DNA from: JASJCL01 sp050291585
Lineage (GTDB): Bacteria > Desulfobacterota > Desulfobacteria > Desulfobacterales > Desulfosarcinaceae
DNA: 48,788 bases
Direction: 5' to 3'
NCBI GenBank assembly: GCA_050291585.1
Contig: JBNKKA010000010.1
Location: 1-48,788 of the forward strand
Below, one piece after another: positions 42,346 through 48,788 of this stretch. The notes under the pieces were generated by a model. That model ran no database searches. It was not told the DNA's origin and saw nothing but the letters and a program-made list of their open reading frames with translations. The first letter of the stretch is position 1; every line of letters begins with the position of its first letter. Position numbers and translations under genes: made by a program.

Positions 42346-42974
42346 TGGAACTTCTGATCACCTCCCTATCGATCTTCACTTTGCTGACCATCATCATCCT
42401 CATCGGCACCCGCGGGCGCCCCATGCGCTTCTTCACCGCCTTCGGGGAGACCCTCCTCAACCTCTGGGCCAACCGCGGGCCCCTCTTCTGGACGGCCACG
42501 ACAGTGGTACTGACCCTGGGTTTCCTGCTCTTTTTTTACACGCCCCCCCAGGCCTGGGTTGGCCCCGAACAGCCCATCGCCTTCAGCCACCAGATCCACG
42601 CGGGGGTCAAAAATATCCAGTGCGAGTTCTGTCACGCCTACGTGGGCCGATCGATCCACCCGGGTCTGCCACCGGTGGAAAAATGCCTCTACTGCCACAA
42701 CTACATCATCACGAATCACTTCGAGATCAAGAAGGAACACGCTTACTTCGACAGCAACACGCCCACGCCCTGGCGTAAGGCCTTCTACCTGCCCGAGCAT
42801 GTGCTTTTCAATCATGAGCGCCACATTAAAAAAGAGATCCAGTGCGCATCCTGCCATGGTGAGATTCAGAAAATGGATCGCATCAAAGGAAAGCGTTTCT
42901 TAATGGGCTTCTGCCTGGAGTGTCATCGGCAAAAAAACGTCAACCTAGACTGCTGGTTGGCGTGCCATTCTTAA
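42345..42974 (+). CDS. actA: Multiheme cytochrome c, ActA-like (four CxxCH plus one CX3CH)
   Basis: A 209-residue membrane-anchored cytochrome with two N-terminal hydrophobic helices (about 2-22 and 45-66) and a periplasmic heme domain. Canonical heme c sites are C93-EF-C96-H, C114-LY-C117-H, C167-AS-C170-H and C190-LE-C193-H. A fifth, atypical C203-WLA-C207-H208 ends one residue before the stop. Five sites match the pentaheme ActA of ACIII, which passes electrons from ActB toward the terminal cytochrome. In the common operon order this gene comes first; here it follows actF. If the CX3CH is not used, the protein is a tetraheme. Confidence 0.85.
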   Translation: MELLITSLSIFTLLTIIILIGTRGRPMRFFTAFGETLLNLWANRGPLFWTATTVVLTLGFLLFFYTPPQAWVGPEQPIAFSHQIHAGVKNIQCEFCHAYVGRSIHPGLPPVEKCLYCHNYIITNHFEIKKEHAYFDSNTPTPWRKAFYLPEHVLFNHERHIKKEIQCASCHGEIQKMDRIKGKRFLMGFCLECHRQKNVNLDCWLACHS

Positions 42975-42986
42975 GGAGAGTCAAGC

Positions 42987-44402
42987 TTGTCTGAGCCTAA
43001 CGCCATACCCATAAAAACCTACCGCACAGCCAGGGGCTTCTGCCTGACCTCAGGCTTCTGGATGATGATCGCGACTTTCATGGGGCTGTTGGCGGCCACG
43101 GAGTTGATCGCCCCGGATATTTCCGGCAATATCAGCTGGATCGTCTTCGGTCGGGTGCGACCCATCCACGTCAACCTCGTGCTCTTCGGCTTCGTCACTC
43201 CGGGGCTGCTGGCCGCTGCTTTCTATTTTCTACCACGCCTCCTCAGAACAGAGCTCTATAGCGAGGGGCTGGGGCGCCTCACCGTCGTGCTGTGGAACCT
43301 CACCCTGGTCGCCATCGTAATCTCCATTGGCGCCGGTTTCTCCCAGGGACGTGAGTATGCGGAGATGATCTGGCCGGTGGACCTGCTCGTGGTGACCGTG
43401 TTCGTGCTAGTCTTCATCAACTTCATCATGACCGTGGTCAAGCGCAAAGAGCCCCTGCTTTATGTATCCGTCTGGTATGTGTGCGCTGGCATCATCCTCA
43501 CGGGACTGACCTATTGCCTGGGCAACGTCATCTGGAAACCCGACAGCGGCGCCCTGGTGGGCATCCCCGACGCCATTCTGCTGTGGTTCTACGGCCACAA
43601 TGTCTTCGGTCTGCTCCTGACACCCCTCTCGCTGGGAGTGGCCTACTACGTGGTGCCGCGCACCTGCCGAAGCCCCCTCTATAGCCACACCCTCTCCCTG
43701 GTGGGTTTCTGGTCGCTGATCCTGGTCTACACCCACATCGGCACCCACCACCTCCTTCAGGTGCCCGTGCCCACCTGGCTGAAAGTAGTCGCGGTGGTGG
43801 ACAGCGTGGGCATGGTGATTCCCGTAATGGTGGTGCTGATCAACCTATGGTACACGGCCAAAGGACGTCTTGGCGAGGTCCACGCCGACATCGGCACCAA
43901 GTTCATCTTCACCGGCACCATCATGTACTTCTTCGTCAGCATCCAGGGTTCCATGATGGCCCTGCCCCAGGTGCAGCGCATCACCCACTTTAACAACTGG
44001 GTCATCGCCCACAGCCACATTGGCGTCCTGGGCTTCGCCGGTATGATTGCCCTTGGGGGCATCTACTATGTGCTGCCTCGCGCCACCGGCAAACCGCTTT
44101 ACAGCCGCTTTCTGGCGGATTTTCAATACTGGCTAATCCTCATCGGCGTGGTGGGCTTCACCATCGTACTGACCATTGCCGGTTTGATCCAAGGCAACGC
44201 CTGGTTCAACGGTGAAACCGTCTACCGCGTCTTGCCCGAAATCCACATGTACTATATCGTACGGGCCGCCCTGGGCACGCTCATCTTTGTCAGTGCGATC
44301 TTTGGCCTTTACAACATCGTGCGGACCATCTTTTCCCGTCCCATGAAGCGCCCAATGTCCGCCAATGAGGGCGGCTTGGCCCAACAGGAGGTTGTCCAAT
44401 GA
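42987..44402 (+). CDS. ccoN: cbb3-type cytochrome c oxidase subunit I
   Basis: A 471-residue heme-copper oxygen reductase subunit with 12 helices. Copper-B and heme ligands are recognisable: WFYGHNVFGLLLTP (His of CuB), YTHIGTHHL with the His pair, and the Tyr six residues before that pair, the position of the cross-linked Tyr in cbb3 enzymes. Others are RPIHVNLVLFGF, and HFNNWVIAHSHIGVLGF for the heme His residues. It begins with TTG, fixed by AAGGAG 8 bases upstream and no closer ATG. C-family oxidases have high oxygen affinity, fitting microaerobic life. It overlaps ccoO by 4 bases. Confidence 0.95.
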   Translation: MSEPNAIPIKTYRTARGFCLTSGFWMMIATFMGLLAATELIAPDISGNISWIVFGRVRPIHVNLVLFGFVTPGLLAAAFYFLPRLLRTELYSEGLGRLTVVLWNLTLVAIVISIGAGFSQGREYAEMIWPVDLLVVTVFVLVFINFIMTVVKRKEPLLYVSVWYVCAGIILTGLTYCLGNVIWKPDSGALVGIPDAILLWFYGHNVFGLLLTPLSLGVAYYVVPRTCRSPLYSHTLSLVGFWSLILVYTHIGTHHLLQVPVPTWLKVVAVVDSVGMVIPVMVVLINLWYTAKGRLGEVHADIGTKFIFTGTIMYFFVSIQGSMMALPQVQRITHFNNWVIAHSHIGVLGFAGMIALGGIYYVLPRATGKPLYSRFLADFQYWLILIGVVGFTIVLTIAGLIQGNAWFNGETVYRVLPEIHMYYIVRAALGTLIFVSAIFGLYNIVRTIFSRPMKRPMSANEGGLAQQEVVQ

Positions 44403-45340
44403 AGATGACCCCCAGAGCCATCGTCATCGGCAGCGTCCTCATGCTGGCCACCATCGTCTTTGTTGTCGTCTACATCCCTTGGGCCACCCGTATCCAGGAG
44501 CCCTCGGAAATCTTCCGCAACCGCAGCGAGATGGAAGCGGCCGGCCGTAAACTCTATATCGCCAACGGATGCGTCTACTGCCACAGCCAATCCATTCGTA
44601 CCGTCGATTGGGGCATGGGGGCCGAGCGCATCGCCCAGGCTGGCGACTATGTGGCCGATCAGCCCATCTTGCTCGGCTCTCAGCGCACCGGCCCGGACCT
44701 CTCTCAGCAGGGAGGCGAGCACCCTGACGACTGGCACAAGGCCCACTTCATCAACCCACGCCTGACACGCACAAATAGTATCATGCCGCGCTTCGAGTAC
44801 CTGGGTGAGGTGGGTATCGCCACCCTGACGGGCTATGTCCAGGGGCTGGGGATGAAGAACGCCGACCCGCGCGTGGCCCGTCAGAAGCAATGGAAGCAAT
44901 TGGCTACCGAGGCCTACGAATCTGGACCCGAAGCCAACATCCAGTGGCTCAACGAACAGATTCCCCAGGGATGGCGCGACGTACCCAACCCCTATCCCAC
45001 CAGCGAAGCGGGCCTGGCTCGGGGGCGGAAAATCTACCAGGACTTCTGCCTGGGCTGCCACGGACCGGTTGGGGACGGCATGGGACCGGCCCAGCCCCAC
45101 ATCTATCCACCACCTCTCAATTTTACCCTTTTAAATGGGCGTGAGATCTCTGGGGGTATCCTTTACTACCAGATCATGAACGGCATCACTGGAACGGCCA
45201 TGCCCTATTTTAAGAGGGATCTCGAATCGGAAAAGATCTGGGATGTGGGCAACTTCGTGGCGGTCTACTTCATCAACGACAGCGATGCGAACACGGAACC
45301 CAGGGGCATCGACGCAGCCTACGAACCGGTCGAGGAGTAA
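44399..45340 (+). CDS. ccoO: CcoO-type cytochrome c fused to a C-terminal CcoP-like cytochrome c domain
   Basis: A 313-residue diheme protein. Residues 1-190 are CcoO-like: an N-terminal anchor (about 7-27), C58-VY-C61-H62 in GCVYCHSQSIRTVDWG, RTGPDLSQQGG, HFINPR and SIMPRFEYL (axial Met). A second c domain (about 203-300) has C217-LG-C220-H221, GDGMGPA and a late GTAMPYFK axial Met. Normal cbb3 oxidases carry these on separate CcoO and CcoP (CcoP diheme). No diheme ccoP is present, so this fusion probably does the work of both. Start ATG overlaps the ccoN stop (ATGA). Confidence 0.9.
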   Translation: MKMTPRAIVIGSVLMLATIVFVVVYIPWATRIQEPSEIFRNRSEMEAAGRKLYIANGCVYCHSQSIRTVDWGMGAERIAQAGDYVADQPILLGSQRTGPDLSQQGGEHPDDWHKAHFINPRLTRTNSIMPRFEYLGEVGIATLTGYVQGLGMKNADPRVARQKQWKQLATEAYESGPEANIQWLNEQIPQGWRDVPNPYPTSEAGLARGRKIYQDFCLGCHGPVGDGMGPAQPHIYPPPLNFTLLNGREISGGILYYQIMNGITGTAMPYFKRDLESEKIWDVGNFVAVYFINDSDANTEPRGIDAAYEPVEE

Positions 45341-45345
45341 TAGTC

Positions 45346-45627
45346 ATGTACACGCCTTACTTCATTACCTACATAGTTGTCGGCCTGGCACTTGGCCTTG
45401 GGGCGTTTGCCTGGGCCTTGAAAAGTGGCCAGTTCAAAGATCAGAAGCGTGCTCGCTTTCTGCCTCTGGTCCCGGCTGAAACCGACGCTGAGACCGACGC
45501 TGGGTCTGACAATCCGGGTGCCGCCGCGACATTCGGCCGATTTGAAACCTATGCGCTCCTGGGTATTGCCTGCATCGGCCTGCTCATCAGCGCCTTTACG
45601 TTGATCTATTCCCTGTTCACCGCCTGA
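45346..45627 (+). CDS. ccoS: CcoS-like cbb3 oxidase maturation protein
   Basis: A 93-residue membrane protein. The first helix and the loop FAWALKSGQFKDQKRARFLPL (landmarks only) match the CcoS signature, in which a hydrophobic helix is followed by SGQFDD. A second helix (about 68-90) is an addition not found in standard CcoS, which is usually ~50-70 residues. CcoS is needed for cofactor insertion into cbb3 oxidase. It could instead be a CcoQ-like stabilising subunit. It lies 5 bases after the ccoO fusion. Confidence 0.7.
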   Translation: MYTPYFITYIVVGLALGLGAFAWALKSGQFKDQKRARFLPLVPAETDAETDAGSDNPGAAATFGRFETYALLGIACIGLLISAFTLIYSLFTA

Positions 45628-45678
45628 CAAGGTGGACGTCAGGCGCCGAACGGAATACGCGCTACGAAGGAATGACCC

Positions 45679-45954
45679 ATGCGGTTTTTTACCTTGCTCA
45701 GTTTTCAACATATCGTTCTCTATGCGATCCCCACGCTGATTTTTATCGTGCTTTTCGGTATCGGTCTCTCCTATTCACACTTCAAGGGCAAAGAGGATGA
45801 GGTGCGCAAGCACAGGGTTATCCACCGCTATCCAGAAGGGATCGAGGAACGCGACGCGCCATTCCCCCTGTTTCTCGTGCTGATCATCGCCGGCACCATC
45901 CTATGGATGTTTCTCTACATCGTGGGTACCGGCATCCTGGAGGTTAAGATATAA
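45679..45954 (+). CDS. Small membrane protein resembling the detached FixP/CcoP N-terminal anchor
   Basis: A 91-residue protein with two helices (about 10-32 and 64-86). The middle segment PEGIEERDAPFPLFLVLII resembles the FixP_N motif of CcoP (consensus like DGIxExNNPLPxWW followed by a helix). It therefore looks like the membrane anchor of CcoP made as a separate chain, while cytochrome domains are found in the CcoO fusion and in the actE-like gene. AAGGAA precedes the ATG. Its stop overlaps the next start by one base. Confidence in the FixP_N resemblance is moderate. Confidence 0.6.
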   Translation: MRFFTLLSFQHIVLYAIPTLIFIVLFGIGLSYSHFKGKEDEVRKHRVIHRYPEGIEERDAPFPLFLVLIIAGTILWMFLYIVGTGILEVKI

Positions 45955-46181
45955 TGAATACGAATGAACACAGCGAATCCGCCCTACTCACCTGGTTCGT
46001 GGTCCTGCTGCTGCTGGGCTTCATCCTGGGTAAGGGCTTCTTGTCCTTCTATATGGTAGGAGATATGGGACAGCCAACCTGGGCCTACCGCCCCATTGCC
46101 GACCTGCCCGGCGAGTCACCATACGCAATGTATCCATCGCTGCCCTATCCCCAGCATGTCCGCGGCGCCAAGGGGGAGTAA
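45954..46181 (+). CDS. Small single-helix membrane protein of unknown function in the oxidase operon
   Basis: A 75-residue protein with one helix (about 10-31: ALLTWFVVLLLLGFILGKGF) and a Pro/Tyr-rich tail (TWAYRPIADLPGESPYAMYP). I do not recognise a family. It is tightly coupled: it overlaps the preceding stop by one base and the next gene begins at the base after its own stop. A small accessory subunit of the oxidase or of ACIII is the simplest idea. Confidence 0.6.
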   Translation: MNTNEHSESALLTWFVVLLLLGFILGKGFLSFYMVGDMGQPTWAYRPIADLPGESPYAMYPSLPYPQHVRGAKGE

Positions 46182-46697
46182 ATGAAACCAGTCTTGGGTC
46201 TCTTCAGCTTTGTCACCATCGTCCTGCTCTCAGCCTGGGGCGTCATCACCGCCTATGACTACTCTCTCTCCATTGGGCGCATGTGGGAAACCCCGGCCAT
46301 CAGGCCCCATGAAAGCCCCATTGCAGTGACGGCCATGGGCATCGTCCCCTTTGACGGCGGTGAAACCCGCCTGCGCCATACACCAGACAGAGACCTGCTC
46401 GCGCCCTTTAAGCTGACCGATGTCAAAGAGATCGCCAAGGGCCAAAAAGCATACTTCTCCTACTGCACTCAGTGCCATGGCAAAGCCCACGACGGTTACG
46501 GTACAGTTGGCCAGAGCTTTGCCCCTCTGCCCGGTGACCTGCGCAGCCGCAAGGTCCAGAATATGCTGGCCGGCACCCTTTTTAAAGAGATCAGCTACGG
46601 TATCCCCGGCGGCCGTCAACCCGCCCTGGCAACCACCATCGCGGTGCCCCAACGTTGGCAAATCATCGCCTATGTCAAGTCACTGGGTCTACGTTAA
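46182..46697 (+). CDS. actE: Monoheme cytochrome c, ActE-like
   Basis: A 171-residue protein with an N-terminal helix (about 5-25) and one heme site, C-TQ-C-H in YFSYCTQCHGKAHDGYG. Before it lies a segment (MWETPAIRPHESP, MGIVPFDGGE) like the quinol-side extension of ActE in ACIII. It probably accepts electrons from ActA and delivers them to the oxidase. It is placed at the distal end of the operon, after the cbb3 genes, rather than between actD and actF. A CcoP-replacing role is the alternative. Confidence 0.8.
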   Translation: MKPVLGLFSFVTIVLLSAWGVITAYDYSLSIGRMWETPAIRPHESPIAVTAMGIVPFDGGETRLRHTPDRDLLAPFKLTDVKEIAKGQKAYFSYCTQCHGKAHDGYGTVGQSFAPLPGDLRSRKVQNMLAGTLFKEISYGIPGGRQPALATTIAVPQRWQIIAYVKSLGLR

Positions 46698-46763
46698 TAC
46701 CATCGCGCAGGCACTCTTTGCTTCTACTGCCATCCGCCGGTGCAACAGCCATTATCCGTGCCC

Positions 46764-48788
46764 ATGAATGCGTCTGAATGTGACCTCTGTGGTCTGCCTT
46801 TGACACAGGGCAGCTTTCGCCTGCCGGCCCCCAACGACACCTTAGGCTTCTGTTGTCCCGGCTGCAGCATGGTCTACGCCATGCTGCTGGAGGCTGCCGA
46901 TGCCTCCGATCCTGAGCACTTCCGCGATACCGACCTCTTCCGACGCTGCCTGGCTGCCGGCGTCATCCCCGCTTCGGAAGCGGAGCAGGTGCGCCTCAGT
47001 TCGGCCACTTCGCCAATCCCCGGCACCACAGCAAAAACGATTCCTCCCGGCGACGCACACCATACGCCCCAGAGCCTCGACCTGACCCTGAACCTAGACG
47101 GCATGTGGTGCCCGGCCTGCGCCTGGGTAATCGCCGAAACCCTCGGACGTATGGCAGGGGTCCAGCACGCTGACTGCCGTTTTGCCACCGACAGCGCAGT
47201 GATCACCTACGATCCTGTGGAGACGACGCCGGACAGGCTCATGGCTGCCATCTCCCACCTGGGTTACGCCGCCAGCCAACCCGGCCAAGGGGTCCAGTCA
47301 CAGGCCCGCCGGCGGGCCTTCATCCGTTTTTTCATTTGCGCCTTCTTGAGCATGAACGTCATGATGCTCTCTTTCGCTCTCTACTCGGGATTCTTCCTCG
47401 ACCTGACTGCCGCAGGGGTCAACAGCATCGCCGGTCCCATAGCGGTGATGGCCAGTGTGGTCTTTTTCTACGGCGGCTGGCCCATTCACCGTAAAGCCTG
47501 GGCCGGCCTGCGTGCCCGGGCCGCTGGCATGGAGGCCCTCATCTCCACGGGATCTTGCAGTGCCTATGCCTACAGCCTCTACCAATGGCAGCAGGGCAGC
47601 ATCCACCTTTACTTCGACAGCGCCAGCATGCTCATTACCCTGGTGCTTCTGGGCAAACTCATCGAGCGGCATGCCAAGACCCGCATCCAGGAGTCCCTCA
47701 CCAGCCTTTTCGATCTGGCCCCCCGTAAGGTGCGCCTGTGCAGCGATGCCGCTCCCAGAGGTCATTTTGTGAGCGCCGAACAGCTGCAGCCGGGGGACCG
47801 TTTCAGGGTGGCGGCCCATGAGCAGATCGTGGCCGACGGACAGGTTAGCGAAGGTAGGGCAGAAGTCAATGAAGCCGACCTCACCGGGGAAGCCCGCCCG
47901 CGCTCAAAAGGCCCTGGAGACAGGGTGCGCGGCGGCGGTCGCCTCATCAACGGCGACCTCTTGGTGACGGCTACCACCACCTGCGGGGGCTCCCTGCTGG
48001 GCCAGATGCTGAGCGTAGTGAACAACTCCCTGGGCCGCCAGACTGCCACCGAAGGGCGCACCGATCGCCTTCTGCACCTCTTCGTGCCCCTGATCGTGAC
48101 CTTGGCCGCTGCCACCCTTGGAGCCGGCATGCTTTTAGGCCTGTCCCTTTCCGATGCCCTTCTGCGGGCCATCACCGTTCTGGTGATCTCCTGCCCCTGC
48201 GCCCTCGGCATCGCCATCCCCCTGGCGCGGGTGGCCGGACTTGCCCTGGCCAGCCGCCAGGGCATCCTGGTCCGCGATTTCAGCGCTTTTGAGACAGCCA
48301 GCCACATCGACACGGTCGTTTTTGACCAGACCGGCACCCTCACTGTGGGTCGCTGGCGCCTGGAAGCAATTGGGTTGCACGGTGTGGTAGACGAGGCGAC
48401 CGCCATCGCCCTGGCCGCCGGGCTGGAGCAGGAAGGCGATGCCGACACCGAAAACCATCATCCCGTTGCCCGTGAGATTGTCCGTCAGGCGAAAGATCGC
48501 GGATTGGCCCCTCTTCCCGTTGGCGAGCGGCGCGTTCACCCCAACGGCATTCGCGCTTGCTGGCAAGGCCAGCGTGTGCGCATCGGTAACCGGGCGTATT
48601 GCAAACTTCCCAAATCAGCACGGCCTGACCAGGCTGGCTCCCAGGTGTTTCTGACCTTGGCCGGAAAACTCGCGGCCGACTTTTCCTTTGCCGATCCCCT
48701 CCGCCCGGGTGCGGCCGAAACCACCCAAATCCTCAACCGGACCGGCCAAAGCCTGCACCTGATCACCGGTGACGGTCCCGGCCCCGCC
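46764..48788 (+). CDS. ccoI: CcoI-type copper P1B-ATPase (3' end outside the window)
   Basis: The first 675 residues of a heavy-metal P-type ATPase; the frame is open to the last base. It begins with a Cys-rich segment (C6-x2-C9, FCCPGC at 30-34) found in CcoI/FixI proteins, then an HMA-like domain with GMWCPACAW (Cys116/119). Membrane helices with the C477-P-C479 metal site, TGEARP in the actuator, and the phosphorylation loop at Asp521 follow. That loop reads DQTGTLT instead of DKTGTLT. CcoI exports copper for cbb3 assembly, matching its place at the end of the oxidase operon. GTG codons at 46740 and 46758 are alternative starts; no strong ribosome site is visible. Confidence 0.93.
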   Translation, partial: MNASECDLCGLPLTQGSFRLPAPNDTLGFCCPGCSMVYAMLLEAADASDPEHFRDTDLFRRCLAAGVIPASEAEQVRLSSATSPIPGTTAKTIPPGDAHHTPQSLDLTLNLDGMWCPACAWVIAETLGRMAGVQHADCRFATDSAVITYDPVETTPDRLMAAISHLGYAASQPGQGVQSQARRRAFIRFFICAFLSMNVMMLSFALYSGFFLDLTAAGVNSIAGPIAVMASVVFFYGGWPIHRKAWAGLRARAAGMEALISTGSCSAYAYSLYQWQQGSIHLYFDSASMLITLVLLGKLIERHAKTRIQESLTSLFDLAPRKVRLCSDAAPRGHFVSAEQLQPGDRFRVAAHEQIVADGQVSEGRAEVNEADLTGEARPRSKGPGDRVRGGGRLINGDLLVTATTTCGGSLLGQMLSVVNNSLGRQTATEGRTDRLLHLFVPLIVTLAAATLGAGMLLGLSLSDALLRAITVLVISCPCALGIAIPLARVAGLALASRQGILVRDFSAFETASHIDTVVFDQTGTLTVGRWRLEAIGLHGVVDEATAIALAAGLEQEGDADTENHHPVAREIVRQAKDRGLAPLPVGERRVHPNGIRACWQGQRVRIGNRAYCKLPKSARPDQAGSQVFLTLAGKLAADFSFADPLRPGAAETTQILNRTGQSLHLITGDGPGPA

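Overview
This window appears to come from the chromosome of a Gram-negative bacterium, most likely a Desulfobacterota (deltaproteobacterial) lineage of the Desulfobacterales type living in a saline or redox-variable setting. That assignment is inference. It rests on corrinoid/tetrahydrofolate methyltransferases, a TRAP-borne osmolyte operon, a bacteriohemerythrin, and an alternative complex III plus cbb3-type oxidase operon. I see no rRNA or tRNA gene, insertion sequence, prophage or CRISPR array.

Layout. (1) 1-2067 (+): a corrinoid methyl-transfer module: the 3' end of an MttB-family methyltransferase, its corrinoid protein, and a methyl-THF:corrinoid methyltransferase, closed by a terminator. 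(2) 2294-9115 (+): a pseudopilin-like protein, a hybrid histidine kinase, a fused DUF1638-hydantoinase/oxoprolinase protein, and a small membrane protein. (3) 9333-21599 (-): a twelve-gene operon led by an IclR regulator, then PanB-like, U32-like, aminotransferase, DoeA-like ectoine hydrolase, Asp/Glu racemase family, M20 amidohydrolase, TRAP transporter (P, Q, M), EutB-like and EutC-like proteins. It looks like a variant ectoine/5-hydroxyectoine catabolic operon. (4) 22144-28307: single genes (ArfB, DMT exporter, TetR, ClC channel, small unknown, hemerythrin, Cys-rich protein). (5) 28622-34184 (+): a complete 2-oxoglutarate dehydrogenase operon sucA-sucB-lpdA, then a small zinc-ribbon membrane protein and a convergent rRNA-methyltransferase-like gene. 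(6) 36065 to the window end (+): one respiratory operon, actB-actC-actD-actF-actA-ccoN-ccoO(cyt c fusion)-ccoS-FixP_N-like-small membrane protein-actE-ccoI (ccoI cut by the window edge).

How the parts may work together. Regions 1 and 3 both deal with compatible solutes: methylated amines or betaine through corrinoid methyl transfer to THF, and ectoines through ring hydrolysis, deacetylation and transamination. The PanB-like enzyme inside the ectoine-type operon could connect it to one-carbon folate chemistry. Region 6 would carry electrons from the quinol pool through alternative complex III and c-type cytochromes to a high-affinity oxygen reductase, with CcoS and CcoI serving copper and oxidase maturation. 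The most novel-looking items are the composition of the ectoine-type operon, the DUF1638-HyuA fusion beside corrinoid genes, and the rearranged ACIII-cbb3 operon. That operon carries a CcoO-cytochrome fusion, a detached FixP_N-like anchor, a CX3CH heme-like motif and a P-type ATPase with DQTGT in place of DKTGT.
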